This document shows, in pieces, positions 12,100 through 21,307 of a stretch of 64,000 bases of DNA. How positions within the stretch are numbered: position 1 is the first letter of the stretch; every line of letters begins with the position of its first letter. The DNA comes from Rhipicephalus microplus (taxonomy: Eukaryota > Arthropoda > Arachnida > Ixodida > Ixodidae), in contig NC_134707.1 in the NCBI RefSeq assembly GCF_043290135.1, positions 134,293,319-134,357,318 on the forward strand, given 5' to 3'. The notes under the pieces are model-generated. The model had not been told where the DNA came from. It searched no databases and saw only the letters and a program-made list of their open reading frames with translations. The position numbers and the translations under genes were made by a program.

Positions 12100-12654
12100 T
12101 TGTTGCAGTGCGCGCTTGATGACAACCACCTCTCTTATGAATTCATGTACTGTTGTAGATGAATTTCATACGAGGCCCGCAAACACTGGTTCCTTAATAC
12201 CCTACATTAGGAGACGCACCTTCTTCGCCTCGGGCATATCAGGGTCAGCTCGTCGAAACAGACGGATCATGCCCTCTGCGTACATGGCGGCTGTTTCGTA
12301 GGGTTTTTGCACGCGGGCCTCAATCAGTTTCAGAGCGCGATCCCGTCTGTCCGAGTCAAAAATTGTGGCGAGGAGCTTTAGACGGAAATCTTCCCAAGAT
12401 TTGAACGTGGCCCAGCGGTTCTCGTACCACGTGCGAGCACTATCTTTCAGTGCAACATATGCACGGGCAAGTTTGTGGTGTTCGCTCCAGTGATTAGATA
12501 CAGCGACTCGTTCAAACTGTTTGAGCCAGTCCTCGACATCTTCATACTGTTCCCCGCGAAAAACTTCAGAAACGCGAGGATGTTCAAGAGTCATGGGCGG
12601 GAGAAGAGTGGTCTGTGATGAAAGGATAACCGTGCATGTGGTAGAAGCTGCCAT
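12100..12654 (-). pseudogene. gag: Truncated gag of element C
   Basis: The frame from 12654 starts MAASTTCTV and has RVSEVFRGEQYEDVEDW, then the capsid block SARTWYENRWATFKSW and AMYAEGMIRLFRRADPDMP. It stops near 12202, then continues out of frame through GIKEPVFAGLV to ALQQR. It then joins RT sequence directly. The zinc knuckle, the protease and the RT N-terminus are absent. Relative to element B, about 1.7 kb is missing. The piece is homologous to residues 1 to about 180 of the intact Gag at 16442. Confidence 0.85.
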
Positions 12655-12782
12655 GCTGGTAAGAAGCGGAACAGGTGCGAACTCCGAACTTAGGCCTAGT
12701 AGGCGCTGACTAAATCAGTGCACCGGAGCAGTGACGATGGGCTGAGTCTCTGGACTAGGTGAATGGGTCCGAGCAAGACGGT

Positions 12783-12825
12783 GCTGCATCAGGTTGTAGG
12801 CTACAGGCTGCATCAGGTTGTAGGC
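12783..12825. repeat. Short direct duplication beside element C 5' LTR
   Basis: GCTGCATCAGGTTGTAGGC appears twice in tandem with a CTACAG-like spacer. It lies at the inner edge of the 5' LTR and obscures the primer-binding site; no TGGTGG-type site is seen here. Confidence 0.6.
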
Positions 12826-12977
12826 ACGACGTCAAAACAGCGGTCTTGTTGCAGAGATTGAGACACCAGAAGCAGGCCGGACTTTTAATAGAACGCGCAA
12901 GCGAGTTCTTCGTTTTTGTCCATCTCATAGTCCTTCATGGCACGTGGCCATCGTCTTTCTAGAGAGAGCACGTGACA
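12820..12977 (-). repeat. 5' LTR of element C
   Basis: It matches 8691-8853 and starts TGTCACGTGCTC on the minus strand. The inner boundary is blurred by the neighbouring duplication. Confidence 0.75.
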
Positions 12978-14530
12978 AGATGTAATACGTATCAATGGCA
13001 TGTTTACTGTTAATAATTCAAACTTCTACATGCTTAGGTATTTCTTGGAGGACAACAACATATACACCTACAATATGTTAGGCTTCAGATCCTCACTATC
13101 TACTCAGGATGCTTTGAAGCGGAATAAATACCACATTCTAGACGGGTACTCTAGACATATCAAAGCGATCCTCGGGCTAGACCTGAAGAAAGCCTTCTAC
13201 AACATCAGGCACAAATACATCCTTCACACAATAGAGGAAATTGGACTTCAATCGAAAATGTATAATTACATAAAATCTTTCTTGGGAGCAGGTACAGCGA
13301 GGTTAAGGGTAGGAGACACCAACTCAGATGTGTTTCAATTCGGTGATCATGGAACACCTCAAGGCTCTGTGATCTCTCCCGTCCTAATCAACCTGTGCAT
13401 GATCGGTTTGTCCGAAAACTGAGCAATATCAGCAACGTTCACCACACCATCAATGCTGAATACTTTACCATATGGCCTGCTAGTGGTAGTGAAGAACAGG
13501 TACGATATGCACTTACAGAATCGGAGCTGACAGTGGAGGAATACTTGGGGGCCCCCTGGTATCAGGTGCTCCCCACACAAATCGGAGTTATTACTTTACA
13601 GAAAAGAGAAAGGGGGAGACCTAAGGACTGGAAGCCACTATCCCAAAGTGACATACATATATTGACCGAAAACTGGGTTAATATACCCAGAGTCTACACG
13701 ATGAGGGTACTCGGCTTTTTTATAAATGCAAATGGCACGAATCACATGGCACTCAAGAAAAGTATCCTCAAGACTGAGTACGCACACCGGATGATCAGAA
13801 GACTTGCAGGGAGACAAGAAAAGCGTGAAAGAGGACAATCTTATCAGGTGGATCAACTAGGCCGTGCTATATCATATTTCATGTACGGCTTTCATGTTTA
13901 ACTGGACACAAACCCAACTAAAGAAGCTCGATGAAAAGATCAAAAAGGTCATCATGAGTGCACTGGGTCTCCCGCTTCGCACCAGCACTCAAAAAGTGCT
14001 CGAATGAGGGGTACAAAACATGACTAGAGAAATTGGTGAGGCTCAAGAAAGTCAACAAATAACAAGACTCTCTATAACTTGCCCGGGGAGATCGATCTTC
14101 GTTAGAACCTTGATCGACCCTGTCATCGACCAGGAGACGTACACCGAGATACCACTGGACTTTGTTGAGAGCATCATCGTTGCCCCATTGCCAAGAAATA
14201 TGCACCAAACGTTCAACGTCGCCAGAAGGGTAGTCCGGGCTAAGGCTTTATTGAAGAAGTTGGATGAAGGAGGCACGTGGCTAATTACTTTGTCGACTCA
14301 GCCTCACATGAAGACTGAAATTAGTTCACCGCGGTATTAGTTGACCTCCAGGGCAGGTGTACCAAGTTCGCCATGGTTTACACTTCCAAACCAGAAAATC
14401 AGGTTGCCGCCGCGTTGGGCCTGACGGATGATCGATACACCTAGATATACAGTGACTAAATACCAGCCATCAGAGCATTCAGCAGGGGCAGGATCACAAC
14501 AAGCAGTTCAAACGATTAACCTCTGGTGAT
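12978..14530 (+). mobile_element. Degenerate RNase H-type LINE (RT and RNase H)
   Basis: RT motifs run in order on the plus strand: LGLDLKKAFYNIRH near 13165, GTPQGSVISPVLINL near 13352, then a damaged catalytic box (NAEYFTIW where a YADD-type box belongs) near 13455. A thumb block (RVLGFFINANGTNHM) lies near 13710. A broken stretch leads to RNase H sequence (AVLVDLQGRCTKFAMVY near 14330 and PAIRAFSRGRITTSS near 14460). RT followed by RNase H fits the I/R1 side of the LINE tree. The same family appears reversed at 32404-37480. Several stops; 5' truncated. Confidence 0.75.
12991..13900 (+). pseudogene. LINE RT fragment
   Basis: Two frames cover the palm and thumb of a LINE reverse transcriptase: about 13000-13422, then 13395-13901 after a frame change. 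The catalytic aspartates of the palm box are lost (NAEY), so even the intact stretches could not be active. Confidence 0.75.
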
Positions 14531-14880
14531 CTGCTGTTTAAAACGAAAGTCAAGCGTAATCCGATTTTAGCGTGCGAAGTTTTTTAGAGTCGTGTTCAAT
14601 CAGGTGCGTGGCGTGGCCACCCTTACTGCGCATGCGCGTCCTCTCCCAACCTCTCCTACGCTCCCCCTATCACCTCGTAACGCCGACGCAGAGAGCGTGC
14701 ACTAACCTACGTTCACTCACCCCTCTTTCTGCTCTAGGCATTCCTCCTCGGGGCGTTTACACTCCCCTTACCCATGCGCATCCCCTCCCGCTCTCTCTGC
14801 TCTCATACACTGCCTCTCTTTCACCTCGCGTCACCATAGGGGGCAGCATCTGCCAGCGAGTTTTTTTTTATTACTGGAAA
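14531..14880. other. C/T-rich region without recognised gene
   Basis: Pyrimidine-rich sequence with many CTCTCTC and CACTCCC runs. One 104-codon open frame here is low complexity and not credible as a gene. I see no domain or repeat boundary. Confidence 0.3.
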
Positions 14881-14899
14881 AATTGACTGCATACCCTGA

Positions 14900-15785
14900 A
14901 AAGCAGTTTGCTGGCCAACCCATTTATATAAACACCGGATCTAGACCTCCAGTTTAGTGCATGTGGGAGACTTTTCTTGTGCGTTGCTGAACAATAAACA
15001 TTCGCAGTAAATGAAAACTGTGTGCCTCTTCATCTGATCGCAGTGGTCTGTCTCTCATTGCCCATTAGCAGTGATTGACATGCTCCAGTAGAAAACACGG
15101 GTCCGTCAATGCGTGCTTTGCATTTCCCCAGGTTTCTCTCCTGCGCAACGCCGTGATGAATGCCAGCGTCAATGTCGGCTCTGCTTCGCATCTATACATG
15201 GTTACCTTTATTAGAAGATGCTGTAGTCTTTGTATTTTATTGCGATAGCAATTATATGGACACCCTCGGCTTGATTTCACCACCGGCGTCGGTGTGGACG
15301 TCGGCTTCGATGTCACGACCATATATGTGTATGTATCTATATATGAGAGAACGAAGAAATAAAAAATCCAGAAAAAAATGGCAGCATATCCATGGAGTGA
15401 ATGATGGAGAGTGGGTCGAAGAATTTGTCCGTCCATTCGTTTTTGCTTCCGTCCGTCCATGCGTCCGTCAGTGTGACCGTCCATGCGGCCATCAGCCCGT
15501 CCGTGCGTGCGTCTGTTCGTGCGTCCGTCCCTGCGTTCGTCCATGCAGCCGCCCCTGCGTCCGTTCATGCGTCCATCCATGCATCTGTCTATGTGTCCGT
15601 TCGTCCATCTATTCAATACTCCAAGTACCACCATCTTTCATCTTTTCATCATACATTCCCCATATAAAAGCACCGCCATCCAGCGGACATTCTAAGGACT
15701 AAACGAGAGGTGGCCCACGCACACTTTCTTACGGCTTGCGCTTCAGGTCCACTTCCCACCTTTAACCAGCTCGAGTTCATGATAT
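14900..15785 (+). repeat. Foldback/CCGT repeat family, copy a (left part)
   Basis: The left arm (about 14930-15090) contains CTCATTGCCCATTAGCAG and is the reverse complement of the arm at about 26510-26690. A TATTGCGATAGCAATTATAT block at 15236-15258 and a CCATATATGTGTATG block near 15320 follow. A CCGT/CCAT-rich array lies at 15410-15625. A unique tail from CCAAGTACCACCATC to GAGTTCATGATAT comes next. Element B interrupts the copy after 15785, and it resumes at 21754. Related sequence occurs at 26319, 56240/59250 and 60001. The peptides read from the array are artefacts. Confidence 0.7.
15410..15625. repeat. CCGTCCAT-type degenerate tetranucleotide array, copy a
   Basis: Loose runs of CCGT, CCAT and CGTG blocks, framed by GAATGATGGAGAGTGGG on the left and CCAAGTACCACCATC on the right. 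The same frame and array recur at 56302-56417 with 59241-59320, and at 60045-60400. Confidence 0.75.
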
Positions 15786-16240
15786 TGCCGCATGTTGTTA
15801 GGCACCTACCGAAGTCTTGCCCCGCTTCCTGCTCTTATGAATTCTGCCACACCAACTGACAAGCCAAACGCGCCAAGCTAAACGCGCCAACGCGCCATGC
15901 AACGCTGGCTGCAGGTGTCTCCACATCACGCGCTGGACAAGGAACGCTGGTGGTTTTTCGAGGAGCTGCCACACCAACTGACAAGCCAAACGCGCCAAGC
16001 TAAACGCGCCAAGCTAAACGCGCCAACGCGCCATGCAACGCTGGCTGCAGGTGTCTCCACATCACGCGCTGGACAAGGAACGCTGGTGGTTTTTCGAGGA
16101 ACAGCTCGAGGCGAGACGCAGGAGAAGTTGACGAGGTTTTGACCAGTGAGCTCACGACCTTTGTGTGTTTAGTTGACGGGCACAAGTTCGCCATTAATAA
16201 ATAGTTGTTTTAGCTTCCGGCACTGTATTTGTTCGTTACA
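15786..16240 (+). repeat. 5' LTR of element B
   Basis: It starts TGCCGCATG and ends GTTACA. An ATTAATAAATAG stretch near 16192 could supply the polyadenylation signal. It contains an internal tandem duplication at 15844-16101. Confidence 0.95.
15844..16101 (+). repeat. Tandem duplication inside LTR of element B
   Basis: Two copies (about 122 and 136 bp) begin CTGCCACACCAACTGAC and end GGTTTTTCGAGGA. They contain shorter AAACGCGCCAAGCT repeats whose copy number differs. The 3' LTR has the same two-copy form (about 21368-21616) with one AACGCGCC unit fewer. Confidence 0.9.
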
Positions 16241-16243
16241 AAC

Positions 16244-16259
16244 TGGTGGAGGTGCGGGG
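16244..16259 (+). other. Primer-binding site of element B
   Basis: TGGTGGAGGTGCGGGG starts three bases after the LTR. It would pair with a tRNA 3' end that finishes CACCTCCACCA. The tRNA is not identified. Confidence 0.75.
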
Positions 16260-16441
16260 TAATGATTCCAAGCCCATCTCAGCATAGGGAACATAGCCCA
16301 GAACCCCGAAGGTTGGAGCCAGCGCTGTTGACTCCCGTACACCAACGAACGAGTCGTCGGCTACGAGGTGAGCAGCCCGAGTTTGGTGCCCTCTTCGATT
16401 CTTCGAGACCAGCGGAGGACGTAAGTTCCGGAGCCCCTGCA

Positions 16442-17656
16442 ATGGCCACCCAAGCGAGTTCACTTCCATCGCATATCGTCATGGACCCACCTCACATACC
16501 AGAGGTATTTCATGGTGATATTTTCGAGGATTCCGAGGACTGGCTCGACGGTTTCGAACGCGTTGCCAGACTGAACGGTTGGAACGAAGACAGGAAACTT
16601 CGCTACGTCTACGTGGCACTGCAAGATTCTGCACGTACGTGGTTCGAAAACCACGAAGCGTCCTTATTATCGTGGGACGACTTTCGAAGAGAGTTTCTTG
16701 CTACGTACCCAAACACGGACCGCAAAGAAAAGGCAGAGGCCGCTCTTCAGACGCGAAACCAACGGAACAACGAGAGCGTCGCCATGTACATTGAAGACAT
16801 GTCTCGGCTGTTCCGCCGGGCCGACCCGAACATGGCTGAGGAAAAGAAGTTGCGGCACCTGATGCGTGGAGTGAAGGAGGAGCTTTTTGCAGGCCTGGTG
16901 CGTAATCCACCGCGCTCTCTTGCTGAGTTCAGATCAGAGGCAACCATGATAGAAAAGACCCTGCAGCAGCGCGCGCGCCAATACAACCGGGACGTAAGCG
17001 TCTCATCTGTTAGCGCGGCGTCGACAACCCTCACGAGTAACATTGATCTCTTGCGTGAAATGGTGAGGGCTGTCGTAAGGGAAGAACTTCAGAAAATACA
17101 AATGACTCAAGCTCATCCAGCGATGTCCTCACTTGCCGACGTTGTGCGCGAAGAAGTGCGGCAAGTGTTTCTACAACCACAACCTCAGGTTCTACAGCGC
17201 GCACAACCGGAGCCTCCGCCTCAGTTGTCGTACGCGCAAGCTGTACGGCAGGACCTCGGACGCATGAATCGGACGGCTGCGACTGCTGTGATGCCTCCGA
17301 CGTTTTCTCCGAGTACGCCGCTACCAACGCCGGAAGCAAGACCACGTAAGAGCGATGTATGGCGCACTGTAGACCGGCGGCCCCTTTGCTACCACTGCGG
17401 AGAAGCAGGTCACCTTTACCGGGCGTGCCAGTATCGTCGAGCGGGACTGCGTGGTTTTCCAGTCAATGCACCATGCCCACGGAACGGTGAACGGCCCTAC
17501 GAAATCGAAGAATACTTGTCTTCACGCTATTCCCCTCAAGACACGCAACAACGGGAGTCGCGTTCGACAGCACCGATGCGCTATCGGTCGCCGAGTCCTC
17601 GTCCGTCATCAAATCTCCGAAGATCACGTTCACCTAGCCCGCGGCGGGAAAACTAG
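16442..17656 (+). CDS. gag: Gag polyprotein of gypsy element B
   Basis: Gag (404 aa) assembles the virus-like particle and binds element RNA in the cytoplasm. I start it at MATQASS because the gag copies in elements A and C also begin MAxx at the matching place. The in-frame ATG at 16229 lies inside the LTR/primer site, and the one at 16262 is a possible alternative. Residues about 20-190 are a capsid-like retrotransposon Gag region (EVFHGDIFEDSEDW, SARTWFENHEASLLSW, FRRADPNMAEEKK). Residues 316-329 form one zinc knuckle, CYHCGEAGHLYRAC (17387-17428). A basic Arg/Ser/Pro tail follows. The stop TAG at 17654-17656 overlaps the pol frame. The frame is intact. Confidence 0.93.
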   Translation: MATQASSLPSHIVMDPPHIPEVFHGDIFEDSEDWLDGFERVARLNGWNEDRKLRYVYVALQDSARTWFENHEASLLSWDDFRREFLATYPNTDRKEKAEAALQTRNQRNNESVAMYIEDMSRLFRRADPNMAEEKKLRHLMRGVKEELFAGLVRNPPRSLAEFRSEATMIEKTLQQRARQYNRDVSVSSVSAASTTLTSNIDLLREMVRAVVREELQKIQMTQAHPAMSSLADVVREEVRQVFLQPQPQVLQRAQPEPPPQLSYAQAVRQDLGRMNRTAATAVMPPTFSPSTPLPTPEARPRKSDVWRTVDRRPLCYHCGEAGHLYRACQYRRAGLRGFPVNAPCPRNGERPYEIEEYLSSRYSPQDTQQRESRSTAPMRYRSPSPRPSSNLRRSRSPSPRREN

Positions 17657-20600
17657 AGCCAGCGACCTCTGGAGGTGAGGCCGCTGATATACTGACAACT
17701 GAAGACCCTCCATTGTTAGCCCGACAGGACGGTGGCAGTTACGCAACGACGGTCAAGTGCAGTAGTAGCGACGTTACCTCCGAGATATTAGTCACAATCG
17801 ACGACGTCGAGGCCGTTGCGCTAATAGACACTGGTGCAGAGTATTCCGTTGTCAGTAATGCTCTCGCAAAGAAGCTTAAGAAGGTGATGACTGAGTGGAC
17901 CGGACCTCAGATACGTACCGCTGGAGGGCACTTAGTTAGCCCCGTGGGGTTATGCACCGCAAGGATAGGAATAAGAGGATTTGTGTATGTCGGCAGCTTT
18001 ATTGTGCTTCCTGAGTGCTCCCGGGAACTGATTATAGGCATGGACTTTTTGCAAACAAACAATGCAGTCATTGACTTGCAAGAGTCCCAGGTTTCCTTTT
18101 CTACGGAGAATGCCATCGCCTTCTGTCATGCGGAGAAACCAATCGTTCTACCTCTCCGCATTGTGGACGAAGATGTAACCGTGCCGCCACGTTCCAGTGT
18201 GACCGTTCTTGTGAGGAGTGAAGTTCTTCGTGACTGTGACGGATTAGCTGACGGAAACATCGGACTGCTACTAGAAAAAGAACTATGCGTGGCAAGAGGC
18301 CTGGTGAGCCTTCGTGATGGATGTGCGTATGTCCTATTAACTAACTTTCGAAATGAGCTGCAGCATGTTGCGAAGGGAACATCCGTAGCATCGCTGCATG
18401 AGTACGTGCAAGTCTCAGATGTTTGCACTCTTGACAAAGCTTCAGAGACAGTAGATAACGTACTCCAGTCAGTAGACATTGACAGAGAGCTCTCGTCATC
18501 TCAGAAGCAACAGATTGCTGACCTCATCACAGAGTTCGCCGAGTGCTTCTCCACCTCGTCGAAAGTCGGACGTACTCCCGCCGCAAAGCACCGTATCGTG
18601 GTCGAAGAACACGTGAGACCTGTGCATCAGCGCCCATACCGAGTAGCGCCAAAAGAAAGGGAAGCCATCAAGAACCAAGTGCAGGAAATGCTCAACGATG
18701 ATGTAATCCAGCCATCCAACAGTCCGTGGGCATCACCGGTAGTGCTAGTCAAAAAGAAGGACAACACTCTGCGGTTTTGCGTTGACTACAGAAAGCTGAA
18801 CCAAGTCACAAAGCGCGATGTTTACCCCCTTCCACGGATCGATGATGCCTTGGATAAGTTACGCAATGCTCATTTCTTTTCATCATTGGACTTAAAAAGT
18901 GGATATTGGCAGATCGAGGTGGACGAACGAGATCGCGAGAAGACAGCGTTTGTGACCCCAGACGGACTATACGAGTTCAAAGTGCTCCCTTTCGGTTTGT
19001 GCTCTGCTCCCGCTACCTTCCAGAGGATGATGGACACTGTGCTCTCCGGACTCAAGTGGCAATCGTGTCTCGTCTACCTCGACGATGTAGTGGTTTTTTC
19101 TTCAACCTTCGAGCAGCACATCCACCGACTGAGAATGGTACTGGATGCCATTCGCGTGGCAGCACTGACCATCAAACCGCAAAAGTGTCACTTTGGATTT
19201 CGTCAGCTTCGGTTCCTCGGGCACATAGTTAGTGCGGAAGGCATCCGCCCAGACCCGGAAAAGATTGCAGCAGTTGAAAAATTTCCGAAACCGCAAGACA
19301 AAGAGGCCGTCAGACGATTCCTGGGACTATGTGCCTACTACAGACGCTTTGTTGAAAACTTTGCTAAAATCGCTGAGCCTTTGACACGGCTAACGAAAGA
19401 AAGTGTACCATTCTCTTGGCGGCAGGAACAAGAAGCGGCTTTCTCAGAGTTGCGACGCCGTTTGCAGTCTCCTCCAATACTTGCACATTTTGACGAAGAG
19501 GCCGATACAGACATACATACCGACGCGAGTAACGTTGGCCTCGGTGCCATCCTCGTTCAGTGGCAGAATGGAGAAGAAAAGGTCATTGCTTACGCGAGCC
19601 GCACTCTATCGAATGCTGAGTCTAATTACTCAGCGACAGAGAAAGAGTGTCTCGCAGTTATATGGGCCATCAGCAAGTTTCGCCCATACCTCTACGGCAG
19701 ACCGTTTCGAGCAATCAGTGATCATCATTCATTGTGTTGGCTGGCAAACATCAAGGACCCTTCAGGAAGACTTGCTAGATGGAGCCTGCGTCTGCAGGAA
19801 CACGACATCACTGTGGTCTACAAGTCCGGTCTCAAGCACAATGACGCGGATTGCCTGTCTCGCGCACCTGTTGAGTCTCCATCATCTGACCAAGAACAAG
19901 ACATCCCATTTCTTGGAGTTCTGAATGTGTCGGACATGGCTCGTCTTCAGCGAGAGGACCCGGAACTACGCCCGCTTATCCAATACTTGGAGGGTCACGA
20001 AATTGAGGTACCACGAGTTTTCGTCCATGGTTTGACATCCTATGTCCTCCGGAACGACGTCCTATACAAGCGCAACTTCGTAAACACCGGTGAGACGTTT
20101 CTGCTTCTTGTACCATCATCACTGCGAGCAGAAATCTTAGAAGCGTGTCATGACGACCCATCGGCTGGCCATATGGGTAGTAGTCGCACTTTGGCCAGAA
20201 TTCGCCGCAAGTATTATTGGCCGAAATTAAGGGATTCGGTGCACCATTATGTTAAGTCATGCCGCGATTGCCAGAGACGTAAAATACCACCATCGAAACC
20301 AGCGGGTCTGTTGCAACCAATAGAGCCACCAAAAGGGCCATTTCAGCAAGTGGGAATGGATTTGCTTGGTCCATTTCCTCTCTCTTCATCGGGAAAGCGC
20401 TGGATTGTGGTAGCAACAGACTACATGACTCGATATGCTGAGACATCACCTCTCGCGAAAGGAACGGCGAACGAAGTAGCCCAGTTTTTCGTCACTCAGA
20501 TTGTACTTCGACATGGCGCACCACAGGTTGTCATTACAGACAAAGGAACAGCATTTACTGCCCGTTTGATGCAGTCTGTTATGAAGCTCACCCACACCGA

Positions 20601-21201
20601 TCATAGAAGGACTACAGCATACCATCCGCAAACAAACGGATTAACCGAAAGGCTCAATAGAACTCTCGCCGACATGATCTCGATGTATGTGGATGTTGAG
20701 CACCAGACATGGGACAGTATTTTGCCTTATGCAACATTTGCGTATAATACCGCAGTACAAGAAACGACACACTTCACGCCATTTCAACTTGTTTATGGTC
20801 AGACAGTCACAACGACCTTAGACGCGATGTTACCTATCAACGATTCGAATGAGAGTGACCAACACATCAGTGACTACATAGAAAGGGCAGAAGAGGCACG
20901 GCAATTGGCAAGACATCGTATCATTTTGCAACAAGGCTCCGATGCAAGTCGCTATAATCTGAAGCGGAAAGACGTACAGTACAACCCCGGAGACAAAGTG
21001 TGGGTGTGGACACCTATACGCGCACCTGGCCTATCGGAAAAACTGATGCGGCGCTATTTCGGCCCTTACAAAGTACTTCGCCAGTTAGGCACGCTAAACT
21101 ACGAAGTAATTCCTGAAGGGCAAGTGTGCTCAACCCGACGCAGGAATCGCCCAGAAGTCGTTCATGTAGTACGAATGAAACCGTACTACGAAAGGCACTG
21201 A
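17638..21201 (+). CDS. pol: Pol polyprotein of gypsy element B (protease-RT-RNase H-integrase)
   Basis: Intact 1187-codon frame, in -1 relative to gag and overlapping it by 19 bases. It has no ATG near its 5' end, so it is probably made by frameshifting. Retropepsin: IDTGAEYSVV, Asp at residue 64 (17827). RT: about residues 326-545 with RFCVDYRKLN, PFGLCSAPATF and YLDDVVVF at 480-483 (19075-19086). RNase H: THTDAS-type block with its Asp at residue 629, then SNAESNYSATEKE and DADCLS. Integrase: H-H-C-C zinc domain (CHDDP, GHMG, SCRDC), then catalytic Asp 908, Asp 968 and Glu 1004 (20359, 20539, 20647), a D-X35-E spacing. The C-terminal domain ends VVRMKPYYERH. No chromodomain and no env follow. 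All catalytic residues are present. Confidence 0.95.
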   Translation, partial: PAAGKLEPATSGGEAADILTTEDPPLLARQDGGSYATTVKCSSSDVTSEILVTIDDVEAVALIDTGAEYSVVSNALAKKLKKVMTEWTGPQIRTAGGHLVSPVGLCTARIGIRGFVYVGSFIVLPECSRELIIGMDFLQTNNAVIDLQESQVSFSTENAIAFCHAEKPIVLPLRIVDEDVTVPPRSSVTVLVRSEVLRDCDGLADGNIGLLLEKELCVARGLVSLRDGCAYVLLTNFRNELQHVAKGTSVASLHEYVQVSDVCTLDKASETVDNVLQSVDIDRELSSSQKQQIADLITEFAECFSTSSKVGRTPAAKHRIVVEEHVRPVHQRPYRVAPKEREAIKNQVQEMLNDDVIQPSNSPWASPVVLVKKKDNTLRFCVDYRKLNQVTKRDVYPLPRIDDALDKLRNAHFFSSLDLKSGYWQIEVDERDREKTAFVTPDGLYEFKVLPFGLCSAPATFQRMMDTVLSGLKWQSCLVYLDDVVVFSSTFEQHIHRLRMVLDAIRVAALTIKPQKCHFGFRQLRFLGHIVSAEGIRPDPEKIAAVEKFPKPQDKEAVRRFLGLCAYYRRFVENFAKIAEPLTRLTKESVPFSWRQEQEAAFSELRRRLQSPPILAHFDEEADTDIHTDASNVGLGAILVQWQNGEEKVIAYASRTLSNAESNYSATEKECLAVIWAISKFRPYLYGRPFRAISDHHSLCWLANIKDPSGRLARWSLRLQEHDITVVYKSGLKHNDADCLSRAPVESPSSDQEQDIPFLGVLNVSDMARLQREDPELRPLIQYLEGHEIEVPRVFVHGLTSYVLRNDVLYKRNFVNTGETFLLLVPSSLRAEILEACHDDPSAGHMGSSRTLARIRRKYYWPKLRDSVHHYVKSCRDCQRRKIPPSKPAGLLQPIEPPKGPFQQVGMDLLGPFPLSSSGKRWIVVATDYMTRYAETSPLAKGTANEVAQFFVTQIVLRHGAPQVVITDKGTAFTARLMQSVMKLTHTDHRRTTAYHPQTNGLTERLNRTLADMISMYVDVEHQTWDSILPYATFAYNTAVQETTHFTPFQLVYGQTVTTTLDAMLPINDSNESDQHISDYIERAEEARQLARHRIILQQGSDASRYNLKRKDVQYNPGDKVWVWTPIRAPGLSEKLMRRYFGPYKVLRQLGTLNYEVIPEGQVCSTRRRNRPEVVHVVRMKPYYERH
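17646..17656 (+). promoter_or_regulatory. Candidate -1 frameshift site at the gag-pol junction
   Basis: The gag frame reads GAA AAC TAG, and the bases GGGAAAAC span the slip point. A -1 slip would re-pair AAC as AAA and GAA as GGA, passing ribosomes into pol. The pol frame opens only at 17638, just before this site. No downstream pseudoknot was checked. Confidence 0.5.
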
Positions 21202-21271
21202 ACGAGACAACTGATATATGTGCTCAAACATCAGATAAATACTCCTTTACAAAACTGTTCGACGTCAGCGT

Positions 21272-21304
21272 ACGCATCGGGACGATGCGTTTCGGGAGGG
21301 GGAC
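21272..21304 (+). other. Pre-PPT hairpin and polypurine tract of element B
   Basis: ACGCATCGGGACGATGCGT (21272-21290) is an 8-bp perfect stem with a GGA loop. TTC then leads to the purine tract GGGAGGGGGAC (21294-21304) and the 3' LTR at 21308. Confidence 0.75.
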
Positions 21305-21307
21305 TAA

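Larger units (their letters stand above)
8945..12100 (-). pseudogene. pol: Broken, deleted pol of element C
   Basis: RT starts abruptly at 12097 (MLADDVIQ, then WASPVVLVKKKDG). Damaged palm and connection segments run on to about 11100. RNase H tail sequence (VTIIYKSAKRHSDADCLS) lies near 10970. The integrase zinc end (DFQRRKAPPSKP) is near 10530 and the first catalytic region (MDFLGQF) near 10430. The integrase is missing the block that holds the catalytic glutamate and instead has a repeated TATCTTATCCCA motif at 10128-10190. Sequence resumes with LPYVTFAYNTA. The tail VYVERMKPY lies left of the nested LINE, at about 8950-8985. Multiple stops; inactive. Confidence 0.85.
8691..12977 (-). mobile_element. 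Internally deleted Ty3/gypsy element C
   Basis: A minus-strand gypsy element with short LTRs at 8691-8853 and about 12820-12977. They look clearly related but diverged (roughly 85% by eye). The pol tail, hairpin, PPT and gag are present, but the middle of the element is missing: gag runs straight into RT. A CR1-like LINE is nested at 8992-9730. The left flank ends ATAT and the right flank begins AGAT, possibly an eroded 4-bp target duplication. Confidence 0.85.

Noticed and set aside
15065..15702. Long overlapping frames rich in Arg/Asp/Gly or Cys/Val/Arg on both strands
   Set aside because: They are translations of the CCGT/CCAT array in several frames, with no domain.
15844..16101. Direct repeats that could suggest a CRISPR array
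   Set aside because: There are only two long units without unique spacers, inside an LTR of a eukaryotic retrotransposon.
16229..16441. Upstream start of element B gag inside the LTR
   Set aside because: The ATG at 16229 is in the LTR and primer site; homologous gag copies begin at the position of 16442.
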